Part shown: positions 1 to 9,621 of the stretch, in pieces
Position numbering within the stretch: position 1 is the first letter of the stretch
Layout of the letters: each line of letters starts with the position of its first letter
NCBI RefSeq assembly: GCF_000720115.1
Contig: NZ_JOIR01000011.1
Location: 385,573-449,572 of the forward strand
Direction: 5' to 3'
Length of the DNA: 64,000 bases
From: Streptomyces sp. NRRL F-2580
GTDB taxonomy: Bacteria; Actinomycetota; Actinomycetes; Streptomycetales; Streptomycetaceae
Program-made: the position numbers and the translations under genes
Notes under the pieces: generated by a model
The model's input: only the letters and a program-made list of their open reading frames with translations
Told to the model about the DNA's origin: nothing
The model's database searches: none

Positions 1-807
1 TTCTGCCTGCTGCTGACGCAGCGGCGCGGAGTGCTGGGACCGGTGCTGCGCCGCAAGGCCCTGTGGCTCTGGACGGCCCTGCTGGGCCTGGCGACGGCCG
101 GCGCGCTGCTCTGGGCGGCGAGGCACCCGGACCGTTCGAGGATAGACATCCCCGACTCGCTCACCGCGGGCGTGGCCGCCAAGCGCACCCTCGGCAACAC
201 CGACTGGTACATCAAGCAGATGGTCGGCTTCTTCGGCTGGCTGGACACCCCGGGCCCGGCCCTGCTGTACCTGGTGTGGATGGGGGTGCTCGCGACGCTC
301 GTCGTGCTGGCGCTGGTCTACGGCCACAAGCGCGACCTGGTGGCGGTGCTCGGCATGCTGGTGGCCGTCGTGATGGTGCCGGTGGCCGCGCAGGCCTCGG
401 AGGCCGAGCGGATCGGCATGGTGTGGCAGGGCCGCTACCTGCTGCCCTTCGCCGTCGGCCTGCCACTCATGGCCGTACTGATCTGCGCCACCCGGGTCCC
501 CGAGGGCGGGTTCCCCCTGCGACGGCTCGTCGGTCTCTCCGCCGGCGGCTTCGCGCTGGCCGACGTCGCGGCCTTCTACTGGACGCTGCGCCGGTTCGCC
601 GTCGGCAACAAGGCCCCGTGGGTGCCGACCTCGGCGCACTGGGCCCCGCCCGGCGGCTGGGTCTTCTGGACCGGCGTGTACGCGGTGGCGGCCCTCGCCA
701 TCGTGGTGCCCGCCCTGGTCTCGGACCGCAAGGCCGCCGCGCCGCGGCGCCCGGACCTCGACACCCCGCGGTCGGACCGCCCCGCGCGCGTGCCCGAGCC
801 CGCCTGA
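1..807 (+). CDS. DUF2142-type membrane protein, C-terminal part
   Basis: The reading frame is open from the first base, so the N-terminus lies outside the window. The visible part has at least five hydrophobic segments and the pattern of DUF2142 proteins: an exposed segment with NTDWYIKQMVGFFGWLD, then membrane helices, then a conserved WQGRYLLPF stretch near position 430. The C-terminal tail is charged and rich in Pro and Arg (cytoplasmic, disordered). DUF2142 proteins are polytopic and often sit near cell-surface glycan genes; the function here is not known. The next gene is convergent and starts its stop codon 38 nt away. Confidence 0.75.
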   Translation, partial: FCLLLTQRRGVLGPVLRRKALWLWTALLGLATAGALLWAARHPDRSRIDIPDSLTAGVAAKRTLGNTDWYIKQMVGFFGWLDTPGPALLYLVWMGVLATLVVLALVYGHKRDLVAVLGMLVAVVMVPVAAQASEAERIGMVWQGRYLLPFAVGLPLMAVLICATRVPEGGFPLRRLVGLSAGGFALADVAAFYWTLRRFAVGNKAPWVPTSAHWAPPGGWVFWTGVYAVAALAIVVPALVSDRKAAAPRRPDLDTPRSDRPARVPEPA

Positions 808-845
808 CACACCCCCGCCCGACGCGCCCCGCCCGACGCACCCCG

Positions 846-1562
846 TCAGACGGCCGGGCCGATCTCGGCGGTCACCACCGACGGCGTACGGTCGTCCGCC
901 TCGGCGAGCAGGGCGCCGCCCGGGGCCCACACGGCCGCCCGGCCGCAGCCGGTCCACGGGCCTGCCGGGCCGACGTGGTTGGCGAGGACGACGTACAGGC
1001 CGTGGTCCCTCGCGATGCCCGGGTATACGGTGGCGCGCTCGCCGATGCCGTCGCCCGTCCCGTACAGGGAGCTCGCCAGGTGCACCCGGCAGCCGTCGGC
1101 GGCGCCCCGGCCGGGCAGTTCGGGGAAGTGGTTGTCGTAGCAGACGCCCAGGGAGAAGCGGATCCCGCCGAGTTCGAAGCGCCCGTCGGCCGTGCCGGGC
1201 GCGAAGAGGTCCCGCTCGTGCCGGAAGAGGTGCTGCTTCGCGTACGTCGTCACGTGCGCGCCGTCCGCGTCGTGGACCAGCGTCGCGATGGCGGGGCGCG
1301 GCCCGGCGGTGGGCAGCGCGACGTTGACGGCGGTGGCGATCCCGGCGGAGCGCAGCGGGTCCAGGCGCGGGTCGTCGGCGGCGGTCCACAGGCCGGGATC
1401 GGCCGCCAGCGCGTCCGGTTCGTATCCGGTGAGCGTGAACTCGGGGAACACCACCAGCTCGGCGCCCTGTGCGCGGGCCGCGGCGGCGAGCGCGGCGGCC
1501 CGCGCGGCGTTGGCGTGGACGTCGGCGGGGACGCAGGTCATCTGGGCTGCGGCGATCTTCAC
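846..1562 (-). CDS. carbon-nitrogen hydrolase family protein
   Basis: A 238-aa nitrilase-superfamily enzyme, expected to be a cytoplasmic amidase or nitrilase-like hydrolase of an unknown small amide. The Glu-Lys-Cys triad is visible: E41 in VVFPEFTLTGYE, K109 in TTYAKQHLF and C141 in LGVCYDNHFPE. The GTG start at 1562 (VKIAAAQMTC) was chosen because this is the family's usual first beta strand. The frame stays open further upstream but that extension is Pro/Arg-rich and has no family similarity. The upstream gene is a TetR regulator on the same strand, about 280 nt away. Substrate cannot be told from sequence. Confidence 0.85.
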   Translation of the reverse strand: MKIAAAQMTCVPADVHANAARAAALAAAARAQGAELVVFPEFTLTGYEPDALAADPGLWTAADDPRLDPLRSAGIATAVNVALPTAGPRPAIATLVHDADGAHVTTYAKQHLFRHERDLFAPGTADGRFELGGIRFSLGVCYDNHFPELPGRGAADGCRVHLASSLYGTGDGIGERATVYPGIARDHGLYVVLANHVGPAGPWTGCGRAAVWAPGGALLAEADDRTPSVVTAEIGPAV

Positions 1563-1839
1563 GTGTCCGAGGATGCCGGACCGGGTGGAGTCCGGGGCAT
1601 CCGGGGGGGTCGACCCTGCCCGTTCTGCCTGGTGGAGGATCAGATACGGGGCTCCCTCGGGGCGGTTGACCCGCTGGCCTGGTACCGCAGGCACCTGCGG
1701 GCGGGCAGGAGCCGCCACCTCCTCGTCAGGCGGCCGCCCACCGCGCGGCCCTGGACGGGCCGGCTCCGCGACAGGGCGTACTACCGGGTGGCGCGCCGCC
1801 GGCCCTCGTGCCCGGCGCACGACCCGCTGCTCGGCGCCC

Positions 1840-2418
1840 CTAGGCGTCGGCGGGGCCCCGCAGCAGGATCAGGAAGGAGCGGAAGGCGGCGGGCATGTCC
1901 ACCGACTCGGGGGCGAGCAGCCACTGGTACTGAAGGCCGTCCATGACGGCCGTCAGCAGGGGGGCGGCCTGTTCCGGGGTGAGGCCCGAGGGCAGGCGGT
2001 CGCCGAACTCGGCGCGGAGCACCGCCGCCATCTCCGCGCGGACCTGGGCGTAGCGCTCGGTGAAGAACTCCCGCGCGGGGTGCCCGTCGGTGACGCTCTC
2101 GCCCAGCAGCGCCGAGAAGGTCTGCACGATGCCCGGGCGCATCGCGTTGTACTCCACCAGCGAGGCCAGCAGGTCCAGGCGCCAGGTGTCGGCCGAGGCG
2201 CGCGAGCCGCCGCCGGTGTCCCAGCGGTCGCGCTCCTCCAGCACCGCGACCAGCAGCGCCTCCTTGGTCGGGAAGTAGTGCAGCAGCCCCTGCTGGGTCA
2301 GGCCCACGCGTTCGGCGACCGCGCCCAGGGACGCCCCCCGGTAGCCGCGCTCCGCGATCACCTCGACGGCCGCGCGGACGATCTCCCCGCGGCGCTCCTC
2401 GCTCCTCGCCCTGACCAT
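1840..2418 (-). CDS. TetR/AcrR family transcriptional regulator
   Basis: A 192-aa repressor-type protein. The N-terminal helix-turn-helix is clear (RRGEIVRAAVEVIAERGYRG, then LGAVAERVGLTQQGLLHYFP, about residues 8-52) and is followed by a helical ligand-binding domain. The ATG at 2418 has a GGGAAGGGG element upstream. It is divergent from the GH3 beta-glucosidase at 2580, with a 161-nt shared control region that holds a small palindrome. The simplest inference is that it controls the glycosidase in response to a sugar or glycoside, but TetR ligands cannot be predicted from sequence. Confidence 0.9.
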   Translation of the reverse strand: MVRARSEERRGEIVRAAVEVIAERGYRGASLGAVAERVGLTQQGLLHYFPTKEALLVAVLEERDRWDTGGGSRASADTWRLDLLASLVEYNAMRPGIVQTFSALLGESVTDGHPAREFFTERYAQVRAEMAAVLRAEFGDRLPSGLTPEQAAPLLTAVMDGLQYQWLLAPESVDMPAAFRSFLILLRGPADA

Positions 2419-2477
2419 CGCCCCGGCACCCCTTCCCGTCCGATTCCTGCCAGCAGGACCGTACGGCATCCACGAGA

Positions 2478-2497
2478 TTACGAACAGGTTACGAACC
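2478..2497. promoter_or_regulatory. candidate operator between TetR and GH3 genes
   Basis: TTACGAAC occurs twice in direct orientation (2478-2485 and 2489-2496). The second copy lies inside the palindrome GGTTACGAACC (2487-2497). It sits in the divergent region where an autoregulating TetR protein would bind. Assignment is by position and symmetry only. Confidence 0.4.
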
Positions 2498-2531
2498 CTA
2501 CCGTTCAACAGGCAACAGGTCCACGATGGGG

Positions 2532-2560
2532 GCACCGCACCGCACCGCACCGCACCGCAC
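2532..2560 (+). repeat. GCACC pentanucleotide tandem repeat in GH3 leader
   Basis: Five copies of GCACC plus GCAC lie just before the GAGGAGG ribosome binding site of the GH3 gene. The array is in the presumed 5' leader and could vary in length by slippage. Confidence 0.85.
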
Positions 2561-2579
2561 TCACTGAGGAGGCACGGCC

Positions 2580-5039
2580 GTGACCGATGCCGAGCAGGTC
2601 CGCACCAGCGTCGTCGAGGTGGCGCTCGGGAAGCTCGATCTCGACACTAAGGCCCGGCTGCTGGCCGGGCAGGACATGTGGTCGCTGCCCGCGATCCCCG
2701 AGATCGGGCTGCAGTCCCTGGTCATGTCCGACGGCCCCATCGGGGTCCGCGGCGTGCGCTGGACCGCCGACGACCCGTCCATCGCCCTGCCCTCCCCGAC
2801 CGCGCTCGCCGCCGCCTGGGACCCCGAGCTCGCCCGCCGCGCCGGTCGGCTCCTCGCCCAGGAGGCCCGCCGCAAGGGCGTCCACGTCCTGCTCGCGCCC
2901 ACCGTCAACCTGCACCGCTCCCCGCTCGGCGGCCGGCACTTCGAGTGCTACTCCGAGGACCCGTACCTCACCGGCGTCATCGGCAGCGGCTACGTGAACG
3001 GCGTCCAGGACGGCGGGGTCGGCACCACCGTCAAGCACTTCGTCGGCAACGACGCCGAGACCGAGCGGTTCACCGTCGACTCCGTCATCGCCCCGCGCCC
3101 GCTGCGCGAGCTGTACCTGGCGCCCTTCGAGGCCATCGTCGAGGGCGCCCGCCCGTGGGGCATCATGACCGCCTACAACCAGGTCAACGGCACGACGATG
3201 ACCGAGCACCGGTACCTCGTGAACGAGGTCCTGCGCGGCGAGTGGGGCTTCGACGGCTGCAACGTCTCCGACTGGATGGCCGCCCGCTCCACCACCGGCG
3301 GCATCGAGGGCGGCATGGACGTGGCCATGCCCGGCCCCACCACCGTCTACGGGCCCGCCCTCACCGAGGCCGTCCGCGCCGGGGAGGTCCCCGAGGCCGC
3401 CGTGGACGACGCCGTGCGCAACGTCCTGCGCCTCGCCGCCCGCGTCGGCGCCCTGGAGGGCGCGCCCGCCGTCGTCGAGACCGCCCCGGCCCCCGTCGAC
3501 GGCCAGGCGCTGGCCCGCGAGGTCGCCGCCCGCGGCTTCGTCCTCGTGCGCAACGAGGCCGCGCCCGATGGCAGGGCGGCCCTGCCCCTCGACGCCTCCG
3601 CCGGCCGCACCGTCGCCCTCTCCGGCGCCGCCGCCCGCGACGCCCGCGTCCTCGGCGGCGGCAGCGCCACCGTCTTCCCCGAGCGGATCGTCTCCCCGCT
3701 CGACGGCCTCACCGCCGCCCTCCCGGAGGGGGCCCTGACCTTCACCGTCGGCGCCGACCCCTCCGACGAACTGGTCCCCGCCGACAAGGGCTTCGAGCTC
3801 CGCGCCGTCTGCCGCGACGCCTGCGGCGCCGTCATCGGCGAGGGCACCCTGCCGACCGGCCAGGTCCAGTGGATCGGCGACGACCTGCCCGCCGGCGCCA
3901 CGTACGAGACCATGGCGAGCATCGAGGTCCGCGGTACGTTCCTCCCGCGCGAGAGCGGCGAGCACGCCTTCGGCACCCGGGGACTGGGCGCCTTCAGCCT
4001 CGCGGTCGACGGGCGCACCCTCTGGGAGGGCGTCCAGGAGATGGGCAACGAGGCCGACCCCTTCGAGGCCTTCTTCGGCGCCCCCAGCGAGCGCGCCCGT
4101 GTCACCGTCACCGCGGGCGAGCCCGTCGAGGTGTCGCTGACCTACCAGGTCCCCGACGTGACCGCGCTGCCGCTCAAGGCGATCATGTTCTCGCTGCTCC
4201 ACCTCGGCCCGCGGCGCGACGCCGATGAGCTGATCGCCGAGGCCGTGGCCGCGGCCCGCGCCGCCGACACCGCCGTCGTGGTCGTCGCCACCACCGAGCG
4301 CGTGGAGTCGGAGGGCTTCGACCGGCGGGACCTCGCCCTTCCCGGCCGTCAGGACGACCTGGTGCGCGCCGTCGCCGCCGTCAACCCGAACACCGTGGTC
4401 GTCGTCAACGCCGGCTCCCCGGTGGAGCTCCCGTGGCGCGAGGAGGTCGCCGCCGTGCTGCTGGCCTGGTTCCCCGGGCAGGAGGGCGGGGCCGCTCTGG
4501 CCGACGTGCTCCTCGGCGACGCGGAGCCCGGCGGGCGGCTGCCCACCACGTGGCCCGCGCGGTTCGCGGACGCGCCCGTCACCGAGGTCGTCCCCACCGA
4601 GGGGCGCCTGGAGTACGGCGAGGGGCTCTTCATCGGCTACCGGGCCTACGAGAAGCACGGCGTGGCCCCCGCCTTCCCCTTCGGGCACGGCCTCGGCTAC
4701 ACCGACTGGGCGTACGAGTCCCTGGAGGCCACCGCCGACACGGTCCGGGTCCGCCTCACCAACACCGGTGGCCGGCCCGGCCGCGAGGTCGTCCAGGTCT
4801 ACCTCGCCCCCGTCGGCGAGGACACCGTGGAGCGCCCGGCGAGCTGGCTGGCGGCCTTCGCCGGCGTCTCGGCGGGCCCCGGCGAGACCGTCGAGGCCGT
4901 GATCGCCCTGCCCGCCCGGGCCTTCGAGATCTGGGACCAGGAGGCCTCCGGCTGGCAGCGGATCGGCGGCGCCTACGAGGTCCGCGCGAGCCACTCGCAC
5001 GGTGACACGCGGCTGACGGCCACGCTCGACATCGCGTAA
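2580..5039 (+). CDS. glycoside hydrolase family 3 beta-glucosidase with PA14 insertion
   Basis: An 819-aa GH3 enzyme expected to hydrolyse terminal beta-glucosidic bonds. The (beta/alpha)8 domain occupies about residues 1-290 and carries the nucleophile D231 in CNVSDWMAAR. The alpha/beta sandwich follows, with a PA14-like domain inserted at about 423-545. The likely acid/base glutamate lies in RVESEGFDRRD near 573. A fibronectin III-like domain closes the protein (about 700-780, LTNTGGRPGREVVQVYLAP). The GTG at 2580 follows a strong GAGGAGG site. No signal peptide is seen, so it is probably intracellular and acts on imported oligosaccharides. The TetR gene is divergent. Confidence 0.93.
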   Translation: MTDAEQVRTSVVEVALGKLDLDTKARLLAGQDMWSLPAIPEIGLQSLVMSDGPIGVRGVRWTADDPSIALPSPTALAAAWDPELARRAGRLLAQEARRKGVHVLLAPTVNLHRSPLGGRHFECYSEDPYLTGVIGSGYVNGVQDGGVGTTVKHFVGNDAETERFTVDSVIAPRPLRELYLAPFEAIVEGARPWGIMTAYNQVNGTTMTEHRYLVNEVLRGEWGFDGCNVSDWMAARSTTGGIEGGMDVAMPGPTTVYGPALTEAVRAGEVPEAAVDDAVRNVLRLAARVGALEGAPAVVETAPAPVDGQALAREVAARGFVLVRNEAAPDGRAALPLDASAGRTVALSGAAARDARVLGGGSATVFPERIVSPLDGLTAALPEGALTFTVGADPSDELVPADKGFELRAVCRDACGAVIGEGTLPTGQVQWIGDDLPAGATYETMASIEVRGTFLPRESGEHAFGTRGLGAFSLAVDGRTLWEGVQEMGNEADPFEAFFGAPSERARVTVTAGEPVEVSLTYQVPDVTALPLKAIMFSLLHLGPRRDADELIAEAVAAARAADTAVVVVATTERVESEGFDRRDLALPGRQDDLVRAVAAVNPNTVVVVNAGSPVELPWREEVAAVLLAWFPGQEGGAALADVLLGDAEPGGRLPTTWPARFADAPVTEVVPTEGRLEYGEGLFIGYRAYEKHGVAPAFPFGHGLGYTDWAYESLEATADTVRVRLTNTGGRPGREVVQVYLAPVGEDTVERPASWLAAFAGVSAGPGETVEAVIALPARAFEIWDQEASGWQRIGGAYEVRASHSHGDTRLTATLDIA

Positions 5040-5095
5040 CACACCGTAACCATCGGAAATGGCCGGAAATCACCCCTGAAACACCCCTGAAAGCC

Positions 5096-5131
5096 GGTCC
5101 GGGGGCGAGACCTGACGCTCGCCCCCGGACC
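5096..5131. terminator. bidirectional terminator between GH3 and SGNH genes
   Basis: A perfect 14-bp stem (5096-5109 with 5118-5131, arm GGTCCGGGGGCGAG) and an 8-nt loop lie between two convergent genes, with no clear T-tract, as is usual in streptomycetes. Confidence 0.85.
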
Positions 5132-5148
5132 CTCCGTGCACACCGGCG

Positions 5149-6042
5149 TCAACGCGGCGGTTCGGCGGCCGTCACCTGGCGGTGCGCCAGTTCCGCCAGC
5201 CGTGCCTGCCCGTCCTTGCCCGGGTGGAACCAGTCCCAGCGGCTCAACTGGTCCGCCGCGAAGGGGTACTGGAACACGGCCCCGCCGTCGTAGCGGCACA
5301 GCTCGTCCTTCGCGCAGACCTCGCGCAGCACCTCGTTGTACTCGACCACCCGCGCCCGGACCTGCTCACGCCGGGCGGTCGCCCCCGTCGCCGCCGACAG
5401 CGGATCGGCGAGCATCGACTGACAGATCCCCAGCTTCCAGACCTGCCGCACCATCGGGAGGTCCTTGCCCTGCTCCCACAGCCGTTGGAGGTCCGGCACG
5501 CTGGAGACGTACACCTGGGAGGTGGGGGACGCGGCCCGGAGCCCGGCGAGGGCCTTCTCGAATCCGTCCCGGAACTCCGCCACCGGCGTCATCGACGAAG
5601 CCGTGGGCCGGCAGGCGTCGTTCGAGCCCACCATGACCGTGACCAGGTCGGGCTTGTGCGCGGCGGCCCCCGCCAGCTGCCCCGGCAGGTCCGCCATCCG
5701 GGCGCCGGTCACCGCGTAGTTCCAGCTGCGGGTGGGCACCTGGGCGTCCCCGAGCAGCCGGGCGGCGAGGGAGCGGACCGCCGGGTCGTTCCCGGTGGCC
5801 CAGGAGACCTCCGGGCAGTCGGCCAGCACGGAACAGGCGTCGAAACCACGTGTGATGGAGTCGCCCACGGCCGCGACCGAGGCGGGCGCCGTGTTCCAGC
5901 GCGGAGCGGCCCGCGCCCGCTCGCCCCCGTCGCCCGACCCGCCCGAGCTGCACCCCGTCGTCGCGCCGGCCAGCAGCACGGCCGCCGCGCCCGCTGCCGC
6001 GAGGACCCGGCGCGCGCGGGGGCGCGGAGCGGTGGGGCGCAT
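5149..6042 (-). CDS. SGNH/GDSL hydrolase lipoprotein
   Basis: A 297-aa secreted esterase or lipase-like protein. The N-terminus has a positive region, a hydrophobic core and the lipobox LLAGATTGC ending at C31, so it is probably a lipoprotein. Block I is AAVGDSITRGF (nucleophile S62), the block III-like element is VGSNDAC, and the catalytic Asp/His pair is in WDWFHPGKDG near the C-terminus. Six or more cysteines outside the lipobox suggest disulfides outside the cell. The ATG at 6042 has AAGGAGGAGCCC upstream. The substrate, either acyl esters or acetylated glycans, is unknown. Confidence 0.9.
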   Translation of the reverse strand: MRPTAPRPRARRVLAAAGAAAVLLAGATTGCSSGGSGDGGERARAAPRWNTAPASVAAVGDSITRGFDACSVLADCPEVSWATGNDPAVRSLAARLLGDAQVPTRSWNYAVTGARMADLPGQLAGAAAHKPDLVTVMVGSNDACRPTASSMTPVAEFRDGFEKALAGLRAASPTSQVYVSSVPDLQRLWEQGKDLPMVRQVWKLGICQSMLADPLSAATGATARREQVRARVVEYNEVLREVCAKDELCRYDGGAVFQYPFAADQLSRWDWFHPGKDGQARLAELAHRQVTAAEPPR

Positions 6043-6291
6043 GGGAAGGGCTCCTCCTTGTCACCCCCTCATCGTTCGGGGGGTCCTGCTGAGTGAAAGC
6101 TCTGTGTTTACGGGCCTCGGAGCGACCGTACGTCACACCATGACCCCTGGCGCACGGTAGCTTTTTCCCGTGGCGTTTCGGCCGCAGGTCCCGTTGCGCA
6201 ATGTCAAATAATTTCCGTTACATTACATCACGTCACATACTGTCCGTTTTCTGGAGTTTATTCCCGACCTCGTCCACCACTGGAGGTCCCG

Positions 6292-6786
6292 GTGACGACA
6301 CGTGGAGTTCTGTACGTGCATTCCGCACCGCGCGCGCTCTGCCCGCATGTGGAATGGGCTGTTGCGGGCGTGCTCGGGGTGCGGGTGAACCTCGACTGGA
6401 TCAGGCAGCCCGCCTCCCCGGGCACCTGGAGAGCCGAGTTCTCCTGGCAGGCCGAAGCGGGCACCGCCTCGAAACTCGCCTCCGCGCTGCGCGGCTGGCA
6501 CCTGCTGCGCTTCGAGGTGACCGCGGAGCCCTGTCCGAACGCCGAGGGCGAGCGCTACAGCTCCACCCCGGAACTCGGCATCTTCCACGCCGTCACCGGC
6601 ATCCACGGCGACATCCTGATCCCGGAGGACCGGCTGCGCGCCGCCCTCGCCCGCTCCGCGCGCGGCGAGACCGACCTGGAGGCGGAGATCTCCAAACTGC
6701 TCGGCAAGCCCTGGGACGACGAACTGGAGCCCTTCCGCTACGCGGGCGAGGGCGCACCCGTCCGCTGGCTCCACCAGGTGGTCTGA
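6292..6786 (+). CDS. DUF3145 family protein
   Basis: A 164-aa protein that I recognise as the actinobacterial DUF3145 family, which is commonly found beside the FAS II operon. It begins MTTRGVLYVHSAPRALCPH and contains an LxWxxQPASPGTWRAEFSW segment. No catalytic motif or membrane segment is apparent, and the function is unknown. The GTG at 6292 has GGAGG six bases upstream. It is convergent with fabF, and two hairpins lie between them. Confidence 0.85.
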   Translation: MTTRGVLYVHSAPRALCPHVEWAVAGVLGVRVNLDWIRQPASPGTWRAEFSWQAEAGTASKLASALRGWHLLRFEVTAEPCPNAEGERYSSTPELGIFHAVTGIHGDILIPEDRLRAALARSARGETDLEAEISKLLGKPWDDELEPFRYAGEGAPVRWLHQVV

Positions 6787-6858
6787 GCCCCTTTTTGCGC
6801 CTGAGCCGGCGCCGCTCTCGCGGAGCTGGTTGCTCGCCGTCGGGGTTCCTCAATTGAT

Positions 6859-6892
6859 GGTTGCGGTGTTCGTGGGTTCGGACACCGCAACC
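6859..6892. terminator. terminator hairpin after DUF3145 gene
   Basis: An 11-bp perfect stem (GGTTGCGGTGT 6859-6869 with 6882-6892) with a 12-nt loop, 72 nt after the DUF3145 stop codon. Confidence 0.6.
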
Positions 6893-6901
6893 GATACGCC
6901 G

Positions 6902-6931
6902 AAGGCCCACCCGGATCGCCGGGTGGGCCTT
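6902..6931. terminator. terminator hairpin after fabF
   Basis: A 13-bp perfect stem (AAGGCCCACCCGG 6902-6914 with 6919-6931) with loop ATCG, 17 nt past the fabF stop codon. It probably ends the FAS II transcript on the minus strand. Confidence 0.85.
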
Positions 6932-6947
6932 CCGCGCGGAGCGGGGA

Positions 6948-8213
6948 TCAGACAGTGCGGAACGCGAGCGTCACGTTGTGGCCGCCGAAGCCGAAGGAGT
7001 TGTTGATCGCGGAGATCGGGCCGTCGGCCGGCAGCTTGCGGGGCTCGCCGCGCACGATGTCCGCGTCGATGTCCTCGTCGAGGTCGTCGACGTTGATCGT
7101 CGGCGGCGCCAGCCGGTTGTAGAGCGCCAGCACGGTCGCGACGGTCTCGATACCGCCCGCGCCGCCCAGCAGGTGACCGGTCATCGACTTGGTCGCGGAG
7201 ATCGCGATGTGGTCGAGGTCGTCGCCCAGCACCTTGCGCAGGGCCTTCAGCTCGGCCGTGTCACCCTGCGGGGTCGACGTGGCGTGCGCGTTCAGGTGGA
7301 CCAGCTCGGCCGGGTCGAGACCCGTGTTGTCGAGCAGGTTCTGCACCGCGGCCGCGACGCCGCGGCCGGTCGGCTCCGGCTGCGCGATGTGGTGGCTGTC
7401 CGCGGACAGACCCTGGCCCAGCACCTCGCAGTAGACCCGGGCGCCGCGCGCGGCGGCGTGCTCGGCGGACTCCAGGATGACGACGCCGGCGCCCTCGCCC
7501 AGTACGAAGCCGTCACGGGCCTTGTCGTACGGACGGGAGGCCTGCTCGGGGTTCTCGTTGTTCTTGGACATCGCCATCATGTTGGCGAACGCGGCGATGG
7601 GCAGCGGGTGGATCGCCGCCTCGGTGCCGCCCGCGAGGACCACGTCGGCACGGCCGGTACGGATCATCTCGACGGCGTAGCCGATGGCCTCGGCCCCGGA
7701 GGCGCAGGCGCTGACCGGAGTGTGCACGCCCGCCTGGGCGTTGACCTCCAGGCCGACGTTGGCCGACGGGCCGTTCGGCATGAGCATGGGGACGGTGTGC
7801 GGGGAGACCCGGCGCACACCCTTTTCCTTCAGTACGTCGTACTGGTCGAGCAGCGTGGTGACACCGCCGATACCGGAGGCGATCACCGTGCCCAGGCGCT
7901 CGGGCGCGATCTGCGCGTCCTCGCCGGCCGGGGCGGTGTAGCCGGCGTCGGCCCACGCCTCGCGCGCCGCGATGACGGCGAACTGCGCCGAGCGGTCGAG
8001 CTTGCGGGCCAGCGGCCGGGGCAGGACCTCGCTCGGGTCCACGGCGGCACGGGCGGCGATGCGTACCGGGAGTTCGGCGAAGCGCTCGCCCTCCAGGGGC
8101 GTCACGCCGGAACGGCCGGCAAGCAGACCTTCCCAGGTCGAAGCGCTGTCGCCACCCAGCGGAGTGGTTGCGCCGATACCGGTGACGACCACGGTGCGAT
8201 TGGTCGGGCTCAC
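6948..8213 (-). CDS. fabF: beta-ketoacyl-ACP synthase II
   Basis: A 421-aa condensing enzyme of type II fatty acid synthesis that elongates acyl-ACP with malonyl-ACP. The Cys-His-His set and the conserved lysine are all present: C170 in VSACASGAEA, H310 in NAHATSTPQGD, K342 in TKSMTGHLLG and H347. The GTG at 8213 (MSPTNRTVVVTGIG) gives the standard N-terminus; the longer open frame upstream runs into the acpP-fabF spacer. It is the last gene of fasR-fabD-fabH-acpP-fabF, 79 nt after acpP, and a terminator follows. Confidence 0.97.
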   Translation of the reverse strand: MSPTNRTVVVTGIGATTPLGGDSASTWEGLLAGRSGVTPLEGERFAELPVRIAARAAVDPSEVLPRPLARKLDRSAQFAVIAAREAWADAGYTAPAGEDAQIAPERLGTVIASGIGGVTTLLDQYDVLKEKGVRRVSPHTVPMLMPNGPSANVGLEVNAQAGVHTPVSACASGAEAIGYAVEMIRTGRADVVLAGGTEAAIHPLPIAAFANMMAMSKNNENPEQASRPYDKARDGFVLGEGAGVVILESAEHAAARGARVYCEVLGQGLSADSHHIAQPEPTGRGVAAAVQNLLDNTGLDPAELVHLNAHATSTPQGDTAELKALRKVLGDDLDHIAISATKSMTGHLLGGAGGIETVATVLALYNRLAPPTINVDDLDEDIDADIVRGEPRKLPADGPISAINNSFGFGGHNVTLAFRTV

Positions 8214-8292
8214 AGGAATTCTTTCTCCACGTCTCAGGGGGTGCTGAATTGTCACGGCGCCACCGCCAGGTGGCGACAAACGCTCGTCAGGC

Positions 8293-8541
8293 TCAGGCCT
8301 GGTGCTTCGCGATGTACTCCGCGGCGTCGCCGACCGTCTTGAGGTTCTTGACGTCCTCGTCCGGGATCTTGACGTCGAAGCGCTCTTCGGCGGCGACGAC
8401 GACCTCGACCATGGACAGCGAGTCGACGTCCAGGTCGTCGGTGAAGGACTTGTCGACCTCGACGTCCTCGACCGGGATGCCCGCGATCTCGTTGACGATC
8501 TCCGCGAGACCCGCGACGATCTCTTCCTGCGTGGCGGCCAT
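8293..8541 (-). CDS. acpP: acyl carrier protein
   Basis: An 82-aa acidic ACP. The phosphopantetheine attachment serine is S41 in DVDSLSMVEVVV. It carries growing acyl chains between FabD, FabH, FabF and the reductases. ATG at 8541 with AGGAGCG upstream. It lies between fabH (56-nt gap) and fabF (79-nt gap) in the FAS II operon. Confidence 0.97.
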   Translation of the reverse strand: MAATQEEIVAGLAEIVNEIAGIPVEDVEVDKSFTDDLDVDSLSMVEVVVAAEERFDVKIPDEDVKNLKTVGDAAEYIAKHQA

Positions 8542-8597
8542 GTGGCGCTCCTTCTCTGGGTAACTGGGTAGAACGGACCGGGATGTGGATCCCGGCC

Positions 8598-9602
<1,005 letters not shown>

Positions 9603-9621
9603 GCTGTGTGGGCTCCTTCTC

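Noticed and set aside
2505..5042. 845-aa minus-strand open frame over the GH3 gene
   Set aside because: Antisense shadow caused by high GC; Gly/Ala/Asp-rich with no domain, while the plus-strand GH3 protein is unmistakable.
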